A stretch of DNA of 64,000 nt, taken from the NCBI RefSeq assembly GCF_023053635.1, contig NC_086171.1, forward strand, positions 18,618,006 through 18,682,005, read 5' to 3'. This document shows, piece after piece, positions 22,604 through 34,600 of this stretch (position 1 is its first letter; each line of letters begins with the position of its first letter). Under the pieces are notes generated by a model. The model did no database searches. It saw only the letters and a program-made list of their open reading frames with translations, and was not told where the DNA came from. Both the position numbers and the translations under genes were made by a program. This stretch comes from Elgaria multicarinata webbii (Eukaryota > Chordata > Lepidosauria > Squamata > Anguidae).

Positions 22604-22608
22604 AGGTA

Positions 22609-22964
22609 AGCTCACCCGTATGGTCCCTATGCCTGAGGGATACTACATTTTTAACATATAGTGCAACTCCACCTCCCTTTCTATTTCTTCTGTTCTTTTT
22701 GAACAAGTTATATCCTTCAATTGCTATATTCCAGTCATGGGAGTCATCCCACCAAGTTTCAGTTATACCTATCAAGTCGTATTTACCTTCATGTAATAAG
22801 AGTTCAAGTTCATTCTGTTTGTTTCCCATGCTCTGGGCATTAGTATATAGACATCGAAGACCATGTGTTTTATAGTCTGGCTTTGTTCCTACATTGTTGC
22901 AGACACTATTTTGGGACACTGTTGGAGCTGTTCTCTGTACTGTGGTGCATTGGCCTTCATCCAT
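22609..22964 (-). CDS. CR1 ORF2 endonuclease N-terminal part
   Basis: The minus-strand frame gives LYTNAQSMGNKQNEL, then DLIGITETWW (catalytic Glu of the AP endonuclease) and GGGVALYVK. It begins just after the ORF1 stop at 22979, as in CR1, and is cut by the 229-bp insertion after HTGEL. Confidence 0.85.
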
Positions 22965-22978
22965 TGTTGCCTCGAAAT

Positions 22979-23551
22979 TTACGTCTCCCGCCCCCGTAAG
23001 ATTAAGTTTAAAGCCCTCCTGATCAAGTTCTTCATGCTGTGGCCGAACTCATTCTTTCTAGCCCTTGTGAGGTGCAACCCATCCCTTGCCAGCAGTCCAT
23101 GTTCCAAGTAGCGTAGCCCGTGCTCCCAGAATCCAAAACTCTCACGACGGCACCACCTTCGAAGCCAGTCGTTCATCCGGAGTATTTTTCTTTCCCTTTC
23201 TAATCCTCTTCCAAGAACCGGGAGGATGGATGAGAAAACTACCTGGGCCCCAAAGTTCTTCAGTTTCCTTCCCAGAGCTTCAAAGTCTGAAATGATTTCT
23301 TCGTAACTCTGCTTGGCGACATCATTTGTTCCCACATGGATGAGAAGAAAGGGGTATGTGTCCGTGGGCTTTATGAGCTTCGGTAACCGTTCAGTCACAT
23401 CTCTAATCTGTGCTCCAGGGAGACAGCACACCTGGCAAGTCCATGGGTCTTCACGACATACTTGGGTTTCAATCCCACGCAGCAGGGAGTCTCCCACAAC
23501 GACTACTCTTCTCTTCTTCTTGGTTGACCTACCTTCTGCCTTTCTCGTCAT
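22979..23551 (-). CDS. CR1 ORF1 protein with SGNH-esterase domain
   Basis: 190 codons, uninterrupted. The SGNH hydrolase blocks are all visible: GDS (Ser22), PGA (Gly46), GTND (Gly74, Asn76) and DGLH (Asp157, His160), so the catalytic set looks intact. An esterase-type ORF1 is known for CR1 elements. A basic N-terminus (KKKRR, 11-15) precedes the domain. The PHD-like part described for longer CR1 ORF1 proteins is absent. Confidence 0.85.
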   Translation of the reverse strand: MTRKAEGRSTKKKRRVVVVGDSLLRGIETQVCREDPWTCQVCCLPGAQIRDVTERLPKLIKPTDTYPFLLIHVGTNDVAKQSYEEIISDFEALGRKLKNFGAQVVFSSILPVLGRGLERERKILRMNDWLRRWCRRESFGFWEHGLRYLEHGLLARDGLHLTRARKNEFGHSMKNLIRRALNLILRGRET

Positions 23552-23560
23552 CTATATCTA

Positions 23561-24102
23561 AATAAGATCCCACCCCACAACTCATGTGGACGTGAGGTTA
23601 GTCCCTTCACAACACTGGAAAGGGGCGATTGAGTGATTTTCAAAAGATTAGGGTCTGCACATACACATACAAAAAGTTTCTCTAAGAATGGGGAAGGGGG
23701 GGCTGAGTAAAGAGTCAGAGCACTAACTTTAGGGGGAAGAACAATGCACACCTTTTCAATGGTAACTTTTAGCAGAAAAAACCGAAAGCAACACTCAGAG
23801 AAAGAAGAGGGGGGCCATATTCTGACTGTTCTTCTAAGTGTCTTCTTTTAAGAGGTGTGGGGCAGAGGATGTGGGAGAGCAGAACTTATGCTCCAGTCCT
23901 GCCAGAGACCCAGAAGATGCCTTGCAAGCCATTGCTAGCAAAAGAGCCTCCTAAATCTCTGACAGACACTGAGAAGTTAGGCAGGCAAATATAAAAGTAC
24001 CTTATCAGCATAATCCTTTGGCCTTGCTCGTCCCCATTTCATAATCACTCCTAAAGGAAGCCAATCCACAATTTGGGTTTCTACATGTATAGTTCTCTTC
24101 TG
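23561..24102. other. Flank upstream of CR1, nothing recognised
   Basis: No clear coding or repeat signal. It may contain some CR1 5' untranslated sequence, but I cannot place a boundary. Confidence 0.35.
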
Positions 24103-24238
24103 AGGAAGAGCTTTAGCCCACTGGTAGAGCATACACATTACATGTGAAAAGTCCCAGGAAAGCTGCTGCTGTTCAGTGTACAACAAACAATACTGAGCCA
24201 GATGGACGAATAGTTCAACTTGGCATAAGGCAACTTCC
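24103..24238 (+). mobile_element. tRNA-derived SINE (GTGGTAGAGC family)
   Basis: Starts GAGGAAGAGCTTTAGCCCA.TGGTAGAGC, an A-box-like pol III promoter, and ends AAT.CTGAGCCAGATGGACGAAT...ATAAGGCAACTTCC. The B-box part is partly deleted. Minus-strand relatives lie at 42222-42413 and 53888-54189. Confidence 0.7.
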
Positions 24239-25049
24239 GCCCTAATTTTACTTCACTCATTGAATGGCTGATAAAAATATATATATTGGACTGTTTTTTT
24301 TTAGCTGTTTCTAAAAGGCACTTTCCAAATATGGGCATGGATTTGTCACAGCTATTTCCATAAGATGGCCATGGCCCAAGCTTCTGAAAAGGAAACAACC
24401 CACAGCAATCTGGAAGAAAGAGTATGTATGTGTCCTGATCCTATTAAGGAACTCCTACTGATTTTTACTAGAGCTTAATGTGGTTACACCTTTAAGCACT
24501 TTCGTTTCATCTCAGTTTTCTCCTGAACTGTTTCAGAACTATCTTTTCCTATACTAGTTATATATTTCCCCTCCTGGATTTTTAATTAACCATAAAATTT
24601 GCACAATTATACTTACATTCTATATGCACATACCTACCTCCTAAATTTCATACCGTTTCATTCAGGGAGGTAGAGCCTGAGATGGGAGCATGGTACCGAA
24701 TTTTAGCTTCTGCTAAAATGAGATTAATGATCGGGCGAATGGGTAAAATGATGAATAGGCACAGTGGTGCAATGCTTTGCGTCTGACATTTCTCTCTCTC
24801 TCTCTCTCTTCTAAAGGAAAGGCCTCAATGGGTCTACTCTAAGTAGGATTCGTCTTGGATTTTACCCAGTGATCTGACTCAATGCAAAGCAGCCTGATTC
24901 TCGTGTTCCACTGAACTAATTTCTTAGTAAACATGATGCATATACGCATGCAATGCTAAACATACTTACTTGGGGGCAAAGCTGTCTGCAAGCATCCTTC
25001 CTTCCAAGAAAGCCTTTGGAAGCGAGTTGGTTTCTACCGCCCGGCTGTT
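24239..25049. other. Upstream region of KLHL7
   Basis: AT-rich sequence with a (TC)n tract at 24786-24809 and no gene. GC content rises sharply from about 25030. Confidence 0.5.
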
Positions 25050-25498
25050 CAGCAGCAGCCGCACATCCGTGCCCCACGCGCCCACCTTCGCCCACCCCGC
25101 GCTTCTTTTCTTGTCTCAGGCAGGTCGTTGCGCTGTTACGTGACATCACCGCGCGCCGACTCGTTCTTTATTTACCTTCGCCGCCCGCGCCGCCGATCGC
25201 CCAGCATTGTTGCCGGCGGAAGGGGGTGGGAGGTGTTGTGTTGGCGGCCAACGACGATGTCGCGAGCTGCCTCCTGATTGGCCAGGGGCGCCAACGGGGG
25301 TGGAGTTGGCGGCGGCGGCGGCGGCCGGGGCTGCTCTCGCGACCACTCCGTAGCGGCGGCCGGGGTTCCTTTCAGCCGGAGCGCCTGAGGCGGTGGCTGC
25401 CGTGGCTCTCCCCGCCGTGGTAGCGCGTCGTGTATGACCCCGCGCTGGCTGGGGAAGCCGTCGTTTCTTGGCTGTGTGGCGAGAAGGCAGGAGGGAGC
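25050..25498 (+). promoter_or_regulatory. KLHL7: CpG-island promoter and 5'UTR of KLHL7
   Basis: CpG-dense sequence continuing through exon 1 to about 25720. There is no TATA box at a plausible distance. A CRE/E-box-like TTACGTGACATCA lies at 25136-25148, an inverted CCAAT box (ATTGG) at 25277-25281, and a short GGC repeat near 25309-25327. Housekeeping-type promoter. The transcription start cannot be fixed from sequence alone; 25350-25400 is likely. Confidence 0.65.
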
Positions 25499-25618
25499 AT
25501 GGCGGCCTCGGCGTCGGAGAAAAGCAACAAGAAGAAAACGGAGAAGAAACTCGCCGCTCGTGAAGAAGCCAAATTACTGGCCAGCTTCATGGGTGTCATG
25601 AACACCATGAGGAAGCAA
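25499..25618 (+). CDS. KLHL7: KLHL7 exon 1 (residues 1-40)
   Basis: [17 protein letters not shown] start, then [20 protein letters not shown]. The donor is CAA|GTAAGG in phase 0. The frame is open upstream to 25430 without an ATG, so this ATG is the first usable start. Confidence 0.96.
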
Positions 25619-28600
25619 GTAAGGCGGGGGAGATGGGGGAGAAGGCGCCGAAAGCGGGCGGGGAGCGGGCGGCCTCTGGGGCGAGAGGGAGGAAGCTCCG
25701 GCGAGGCCTTTTGACCTCTGGTGTCCGGTGGGAACACCCCAGCCACCCCACCCCACCCTCGGCTTTGGTCTTGAGGAGTGCTCACACCCGGAGCCTGAAG
25801 TGGAGGAGGAGTAAGTCTTAGCAGTTTCACCGCTAATTAGCCTCCTCGGAGTGCTTCACGTGCATTCTTTTGTTGTGGTGACACGTACGACACCCCTGTC
25901 ATGCAGGTCAGTATTATTCTCCATATTGCCGATGGGGGGTGGGGTGCTCAGGGTGGCTTTCCTGAAGCTACCTGGTGAGTCCGTGACACTTGCACTGTGG
26001 CACTGGCAGCATCCTGATTTGTAGTTTGACCTCTTATGTTATATTTGGATATTTCTCAGATGTTGTGGCTACAGTTTCCTGACACACCAAAATATTTGGA
26101 AGTGCATGGCTGCCTACTGGAGACTGCCCCATTGTACCTGGTGTTTGTGTATCAGGAGTAGTTACTAACTCATCTCACTTACAAAGATGTATTTGAAAAA
26201 GTGAGAAAAACCCCTCATTTCTAAGGCCCTGGTGCTAAAGGAAAACGAATCTTTCAGTTATCTCTAGTATATATACCCTTCCAGTGGATAGTCAGTCCGA
26301 AGATATAGATAGCCATCTCAATGTCATAGGGATGTTTTGGGTTATCTGCTGCCACTGCCTAATGTGAGATTGGTGGCCACATGCAAGAGAACCTTTTCCT
26401 TTGCCCCCTCTTAGCTGTGGAATGACCTGCTGATGGAAATGTGCCTGCTGACCTCTTTGAATGTTTTAAAGTGGGAATTAAAGACTCTGTTATTCCAGCA
26501 GAACTTTCCTTTTTAGAATTATTTCTGTTTGCTGATTGTTATGTACTGCTTCTAGGATTTATATTTTTTACTGTAGGGATTGTTTGTTTTTTAAACTGTT
26601 TTTAACTCTGTCTGCCACCTAAAGTACTTTGTATATAGGTCAGGTTAGAAATTAAATAAATAATAGTGTAATTTGATTAATGGAAGACTATGTAAAGGGA
26701 ATGAAAAGTGCTAATTGAACTGTACAGTGATCCTACTGTACAGTATCCCACCAATTGTCATTGTCTTCAAATTCTTATGTAGTAGTTACTTGTGTCATCA
26801 TTACTTGATAGAGTAACTTCCTATTGAACTAACTTAAAATGTGAACAACTTCTAGCTCAATAATATTTTTTTTGATGTGATACAAGTATCTGAGATTTCT
26901 GACTATATTTTGAAATCAAAATACTACACACATTGGCAAACCTAATATCCTAGCAACTTTAAAATCTTAAAAGAGCAATCCTTTTCACAAATGCTTGTAG
27001 GAGGTCTAAATGAAGGCAAATTAAAAATGGTGTTGTTTCCTTTATTGTCATTTGCACAATATAGCAGAATAATACAGTGAATAATGTATTATTTTAATTA
27101 CCTTTACAATTTAGTTCAGTAGTTTTTAAATGAAGCCAGGATCCTTGGAACAGGCATCAGTGTAGGAACACAAAGGATCATGATCTTGGACTCACTTAAA
27201 ACTACAGAACAAACATATTGTTCACTGTATTATTTTGCTCTATTATGCTAAGAAAAACCACACAATCTTTCAGTTCTATCCATATAGACCTTCAAGAAGC
27301 ATTTGAGATAATGGGCCAGTTTGCATATAACGACAGCCCAGGGAAAAAGCAGGCAGCGAAGTTATCATTGAGCTAAATATGTTGGTGTCTTTAGTTCATT
27401 AGGAACTCTAGCACTTAATGACACAAATCATTCATGAAATTCTTTTTTCCCATTTTGTGGTGTTGGAAGCCCACAAGTGGGGAGAAACGTTAAAATTGAA
27501 GCTACAATCCCAGACATTCTTTTTTGCATAAGCCCCATTAATGTGAATAGGGAATTTGGAAGTACATGAGATTTGGATTTTACTTTATGCATATTGCTGT
27601 CAAACACTAAAATGGTGGGTTAGACCCCGATTTTCTAATACTTGGAGTAAATTCATTGAAAACAATGGACTTAAGTTAGTCAGGACTAAAGTACCATTGA
27701 TTTCAGTCAGTCTACTTTAAGTATGACTAAAGCTACAATCTTATACACACTTTCCTGTAAGTAAGTACCATTTATCTCAGTGGCCTTTACTTCTGAATAG
27801 ATGTGCGTAGGGATGTACTGTAGGTTTGGATCCAATCCAATGTAAATAGATATCTCAGAACATTTCAGTAGTAATTTGATGTAGGGTTTTCATAGACAAT
27901 ATTCTGTCATGCTATCCGAAAAGATTGAATGGGAATCAGCCCATTTCTGTTCAGTATCAGGTGCTTCTTGAAATGTTTTAGTCTATGATATATCATTTTA
28001 TAATATAATGCTCTCTTCATAGCTTGGATAGATTTTTGTCCAGAACAGCTTGTTTGTAGTGCTTACAACGCATTCCACTAATGTGATGCACATTATAAAG
28101 AAAATTTATCTGAGCATATGAAATGTTCTTATGTGTCTACCATAACTTTGCCTTTTTTATTTTAGAAAACGCTCTGTGATGTCATTCTCATGGTTCAAGA
28201 AAGGAAGATCCCAGCTCATCGTGTTGTACTTGCTTCAGCCAGTCACTTCTTTAACTTAATGTTTACCAGTAAGTCTTATCCTTTTATTAGGAAGAATTGA
28301 TTGAATAAATGAAAACTGTTGAATGTTGTTCATCAGTCTACTTACTAATTTTTCTTCCTTGTTTCTCATCTGTGCTGTTGGCGTAAATGTAGTTCATTAG
28401 CACCTTGTCAGTGAAGGACTATGTTCACACATAACGCCCAGCCATATTTATGTTAACCATGGTTTGCTGCTTTAGCCATGAATTATCTTGCAAACGAACA
28501 AATGAACTGTGACTTGTTTTCCCTATTTCTGGTTTGTTTCTCTCCTGCACATTTGGTCAGACTTCAGAGCGGTATATTTCTAGGGTGCTCTTGCTGGGTG

Positions 28601-31600
28601 CCTCTGTTTCAGGGTGGAGAGCAGCACAAACAAGCCAGGGATAGCCATAGTTCTGGTTTCAGATATCTTTACAAGTCATGGTTTAAGCAAGCCAGGCTTC
28701 ATAAGCCAATGATAAACAATGGCTTCTATTTCTGGTTTGTAGCTGGTTAAGAAACCATATTTGTTTGGATGGATGGGTTTGGACATGTTGGGCTTGTTCT
28801 CATGTCACGACAGACCATCGAAGGTTACCCACAGCAGCTGTCACATTGTGCCAGGCACCATTTTTGCATGGTCCCTATGGGAGCTTGTGGTATCATGCAA
28901 ACCAAAGTGGCAGAGTTTGTTTGAGAGTTAGACAACCCTCAACCGTAAAACAAGCCATAGCTTATTTGATGGTTGCCTAACCCTTAAGCACACCATGATG
29001 CCTGGGTTTTCACAACATGACAAACTGGGCACCCACAGGCACCTTGAAGAAATGGGGCCCTCAGGCATTGTTTGACAGCCCCCATGGGTGAATTAAGCCA
29101 CACTGGGCTGTCATGTTGTGCGAAACATGTCACTGACACCAAGAGCCCATGGCTTATTTGAGGGTTGTTTTTGTCAGTCAACATGATGAGCAGGACCACA
29201 GCTTAAATAAGCCACCACGACTTGTTTAAGTGACAGTGAGCATACAAATCAGCCAATGACAAGTCATATTTTAAACAAATAAACCATGACTGGGGCCGAA
29301 TCTACACCAAGCAGGATATTGCACTATGAAAGCGGTATATAAAAGGCAGGAGCCACACCAAGCAGGATATAGTGTTATGAAAGCACTATGAAAGCAGTAT
29401 ATGGTATGTGTCAATAGGCCCAACAGTTGTCAGTGCACTTCAATACCACTATAAAGCAGTAGTGTGGCTCCTGCCTTCTATGTACCACTTTCAAAGTGCA
29501 ATATCCTGCTTGGTGTAGATTGGGCCTTAGTGTTCTGTCAGAACCAGGCCAGTGCCTGAGAAGTAACCACTGAATTTCCATTTATATTGCTTCCTAAGAG
29601 CATTTCTCAGATGAAGTTAGTGCAGAACAAGCCTTGCTTGAAATTCACCTGCTTCAGAGAGTGACTTTTTACTACCTCCAATCTTTATCTTCAAATGTCA
29701 TTAAAAATGGGCTCCATAGTAAGGGACTGTGCCCTCTTTTTTATCTCGCCTTTAGGTGCAAAGATGTTTAAGGTTAATATTCATACAACTCTGCACTGGG
29801 TTTATCTTTTGTAATGACATTTTTTGGGATTTTTTCCCCAGCAGAGAGAAGACCTTTGTCTTCTTTTGCGAGGCGGAGGATACCATGGTAGCTGATGATG
29901 TGCAGTCCACTAGATAACACATGGCTAGATAAGATCAGGCTGTAAGGAACTTTTATACGAGCATTTTTAAAATTTTGAGATATGTAAATAAGTAAAACCT
30001 ATCTCTTGACATCATCTTCTGGATTCTGTTACAAATGACTTCTGGGATTGTCTTGGAAATTGCCTTGAACACTTTCCATTCCAACTGTTTTTTCTTCTTT
30101 TATGTTAAATTAGGACAATCATTCTTTTTGAGACTTAGCAAAGTATTTGTTGGTGTTAGATGACAATGCTACATATTTTATTGCAGCAAATATGATTGAA
30201 TCAAAGTCATTTGAAGTGGAATTAAAAGATGCAGAGCCAGATATTATTGAGCAGCTAGTGGAGTTTGCTTATACTGCAAGGTAGGTTTTTTTATAACCCT
30301 TTATATCTGCCACTGCCAGTCAGATAGTTGCATGTGAAGCCCAGAAAAGTAGCAATCCAGAAAAGTTGATGTGAGTTGATGTTATTTTAGTTCACTGGTT
30401 TAAAACCTGGCATCCCACTACCAGATGTTATCTGCCTGAAACTCATTATGTTGGTCTGCTAGTGATGCAGGAAATCTTCAAATTGAGTGGGTGGACAATG
30501 GGAAATTGTAGTGTAAATAGTTGTGAAATATACCATATCCTAGTTTTGTACCTTTCTGAGCTGATGATGCGTTAACAAAATAGAGACTTGTTTGGAATGT
30601 GGTGTATAGAATGTAATATAAGTATGTGTATTTCTTTTATTCCAGTTCTTGTCAAAATGCTTCAGTTGTGGTAACTTTCTCTTATTTTTTTCTCCAGAAT
30701 TTCTGTGAACAGCAACAATGTCCAGTCATTGCTAGATGCAGCAAATCAATATCAAATTGAACCTGTGAAAAAAATGTGTGTGGACTTTTTAAAGGAGCAA
30801 GTTGATGCTTCAAATTGTCTTGGTAAGATGTTTCATTCTTCTAATGTATTGTTTCAAGGAACTCTTGGCATTTTCCAAGAGCACACCACAGCTTATAATG
30901 AACGCGTTTGGCTGTTGGTTGTTACTTTTTAGGACAATCTTCTTAATGACATATTTCAGGACTAATTCTGTTAGGGGGGAAAGTTAAGATTTGGAAACAT
31001 ACATATTGCATATTTATACATATTTCAAAGCACTGATGCAGGGATATATCTGGCTTGTCTGTTTAATAAGCTGTAATTGGCTTTCAGATAGACAAAGTTG
31101 AACTATTTTCTGCAGCAGAACTTTGTATTTAATAATTTCTTCTAAGTCACTAGGAATAAATGGGTAGCAGATTTTGAATTTGATGGTATCTTTTCTCTAG
31201 TAGCTAGCTCGTTACAAAGATTCCACGTGTTATGGTACTTCACAAGGAAGCAGTATTTTGGTCCCAATTTTGCCACTATTTACATCCGCCTTCCCTACAC
31301 TGGTGTTCTCCAGATGATTTGGACCAGAAGTGCCGCCATCCCTCACCATTGACTGTGCTGGCTGTGGCTACTGGGGTTTTCTAAAACATCTGAAAGACAC
31401 CAGCTTGTGGGAGACTGATGTACATAATGAAGGGAGAAAAATAAAATATTTTATAACATGTTTCACAGATTTTAAGGATTCCTTGCATACATTTTCCCCA
31501 TCTTGTCTTAGGTATAAGTGTGTTAGCAGAATGTCTTGATTGCCCAGAACTGAAGGCCACTGCAGATGACTTCATCCATCAGCACTTCACAGAGGTTTAC

Positions 31601-34600
31601 AAAACAGATGAGTTTCTGCAGCTAGATGTTAAACGTGTGACACATCTCCTGAACCAAGATACATTGACTGTACGAGCAGAAGATCAGGTGAGGATCCTGT
31701 TACTTTACAGTTTTATTCTTACAGTTGAGGTAAGTTTTTTTTAAAAAGGTACATTGCTAGTGGGGTGCGCTGACCAGAAGATTTTGTTTGGATCCTGATT
31801 CTATGATTGGAAAACAGCCCAATTAGACTCAGACCAAAAATAAAACCTGTAAGGCCAAAATGTGGGAGTAGGGGATGGGGGAGAAGGAAAGTGACATTGG
31901 CTATATAATTATTTCTGACAGAGACTAAAAACAACAAAAATAAAGGAAACTTACCTTTAAGAGGAAGATCAGGTTAACTGAATGTAATGGAAAAGGAAAG
32001 CAAGGATTTAGGGGAAGATCTGGGAAGTTGTCATCAGGAAGGAGTTAGGAAAAAGACCAGGAAGCTAGCATCAGGAAGGAGTAAGTACAGAAGCTGGCCA
32101 CAAACAATTCCTCTCACAAAAAACTTCAACACATTACTGCTCTCAGATGAGACATAAATAACAAAAGGAGTAGAGATCCAGTGCCCACCCCCTCATTCTA
32201 CATGCACGCAGCGCACGATGTACCTGGAGGATGGAGCACGTCGCGGCCACCACTTTGAATGTATTTTTGGGACAGAACACAGCGCAGGAGCACTCCTCCG
32301 CAGAAGTGAGTATTTTTTTTAAAAAATAAACCCCTTGCCGTCCCCCCAGCCCAACCACCCTGATGGGCACGGAGCCCGAAGTATAGAGCAGCGACAGCAA
32401 TTTCAGTCACTCTATACTTCGGGCTCTATTATTTCTGCCCGTTAACCACATACAAGTGTCAGATGACACTTTTAGCCATGGTTAGAAGCCACATTGCAGA
32501 ACGTGGTTAGTGAGCCTAACCACAATGTGGTTAATGGACCAAAATCTTAGCCAAAACGTGTGTCAGACGACACGCTAAACCATGGCTAAGGATTCCTTTA
32601 ACCACTTTGAGGTTAAGCAGCATGGTTTACCATGTCGTGTGAACCAGGCCATTGTTTCACAGCTTTAAAGGTTCATGAGTTGCTCTTAATATGGAAACAT
32701 GCCAATTCAGATTCCCTGTTAGCCAAGTCCTAATGAAGGATTTGACCCTTCTGTCTAGATTAACAAGTAGTGGGAGAAGGAAGATCTCTCAAGTAATTCT
32801 AAATGCTGCTTTGAAGATTCTAAATTAGGCTTCTTTATTTTAACTGTAAAATAATTGCTTTCCTATTTCTAATAGTGACTGCTCCATGTGTGTACTCAGT
32901 TTTATTTTCCTTCTCTCCAGGTTTATGATGCTGCTGTCAGATGGCTAAAGTATGATGAACCAAACCGTCAACCATATATGGTTGACATTCTTGCTAAAGT
33001 CAGGTTTCCTTTAATTTCAAAGAATTTCCTCAGTAAAACAGTGCAGGCTGAGCCACTTATCCAGGACAACCCAGAGTGCCTCAAAATGGTTATCAGTAAG
33101 TTTACCTTTTAGATCCAGAGGGGCAGCCATGCTAGTCTGTTGCAGCACAAATGTTACGTAGCACCTTAAAGTCTTAACAAATTTATTCTGTAAAAAGGTT
33201 TTGTGAACACTGTCTGCTTCATCAGATGCTTCATCATGCAAAATAGATTTGCTTGTCTTTGAAGTGCCTTAAGATTTAGTTGTTTTATCTTCTAGATGTG
33301 TTTTCAACATTCTGTATCACTTTCCTGTTGGAACTACTTATTCCACTTCAAAGCATTTTATCATTGACACTGTTTTTTCTGTACTGGGAAACTGAACTGA
33401 ACAGCAGCTGACTAGAAGCTCTTTTTGGAATATTGTTTCCTGCAGCCAAAAATTGCAATCATAACTGCTACTTCCTTGCTTCATCACAACCTTCTACAAA
33501 GAAAAGTATTGTTATCTTTTTTCTACTTCCTCACGCTCCCCATGGCATGCAGGGGAAGGGAAGGAAGCGATCCTGATCCTCTCACAAGAGGAGAGGAAAC
33601 AGAATAGTGTCTTACCTTGGGTACTCTTATTCAAAGGAAAAGATTACACTTCCTTTACAGGGTACTTTCTTATCACTAGCCTGAGGAGGTGTTGGGTGCG
33701 GTGTTGGCTGGCCATGACTTCAAAGGTATTGCAGTATAAGATGGAGCTGTTGCAAAATGATTCCTCCAACTTGCTACTCTATTCGCAGCAGAAAAAATAG
33801 AAATGTGCATGTTTACCATGCTACATAACTAAAGATAAGTGCAATTCACAAGCCTTCCTTTCCCCACCCAAACAACCATGTCCTCCCGTATCTCTTTCTA
33901 GAGGGGCAGATTTGCCACCCCTTCCAATTTGCCAATTCATCAAACAGGATAATAGCCCTATTATGTAAGATATTAGGAATTCTTTACTTAGAGACTATCG
34001 TCTTTATGTAATCATTTTTAAAGGAATTAAGTACAATTGGGAGGATTAGGATACCTTTTAAAGTAGCTTTTATGTGTTAGGTTTAGAATACCTTGTTAAT
34101 ATCTATGCCAAAATATCCTCAGTAATGACATTTGTCTTAGCTGTTTAAAAACAGTAAACCTACGCACCACCATCTGTAACTTCAATGCAGATCTAGGCTA
34201 CATTTTTTTTAAAAAAACTGGATAAAACTTTAGGCTTTCAGCCTGTTTAGTAAAGGGGGGAAATGCATGGAAGATGTTCTACATCAGTTTTTCCCAACCA
34301 GTTGTCCTTGAGATGTTTTGGCCTATAATACTCATCAGCTCCAGACAAAGTAGGCAATAGTCAAGGATTTTATTTATTTATTTATTTATTACATTTTTAT
34401 ACCGCCCAATAGCCGAAGCTCTCTGGGCGGTTCACAAAAATTAAAACCACAAAAAACATCCAACAGGTTAAAAACACAATTACGAAATACAGTATAAAAA
34501 GCGCAACCAGGATAAAATATCCAAAACTTCTTGAAGATGCCATGTTGGAAGGGGGTGGGCTGCTGCTATATATTTCCTCATCTCAACAGATAGTTACAAA

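Larger units (their letters stand above)
20082..23560 (-). mobile_element. Long CR1 LINE with ORF1 and ORF2
   Basis: Minus-strand CR1 running from ORF1 (start 23551) to the 3' octamer tail (ATTCTATGATTCTATG in reverse, 20082-20098). It keeps an esterase-type ORF1, an AP endonuclease and a reverse transcriptase with long uninterrupted frames. Two large events break it: a 229-bp insertion in the endonuclease (22375-22603) and an internal deletion between endonuclease and reverse transcriptase (near 21384). The low number of other changes suggests a fairly recent copy. The true 5' end is uncertain: upstream of ORF1 I see no clear CR1 sequence. Confidence 0.92.

Noticed and set aside
20164-23551. 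Long minus-strand frames as host genes
   Set aside because: Reverse transcriptase, AP endonuclease and SGNH motifs plus the CR1 3' tail identify a LINE.
25372-25830. 152-codon minus-strand frame over the KLHL7 promoter and exon 1
   Set aside because: Shadow of a CpG island and of exon 1 on the other strand; low-complexity Pro/Ser/Arg composition.
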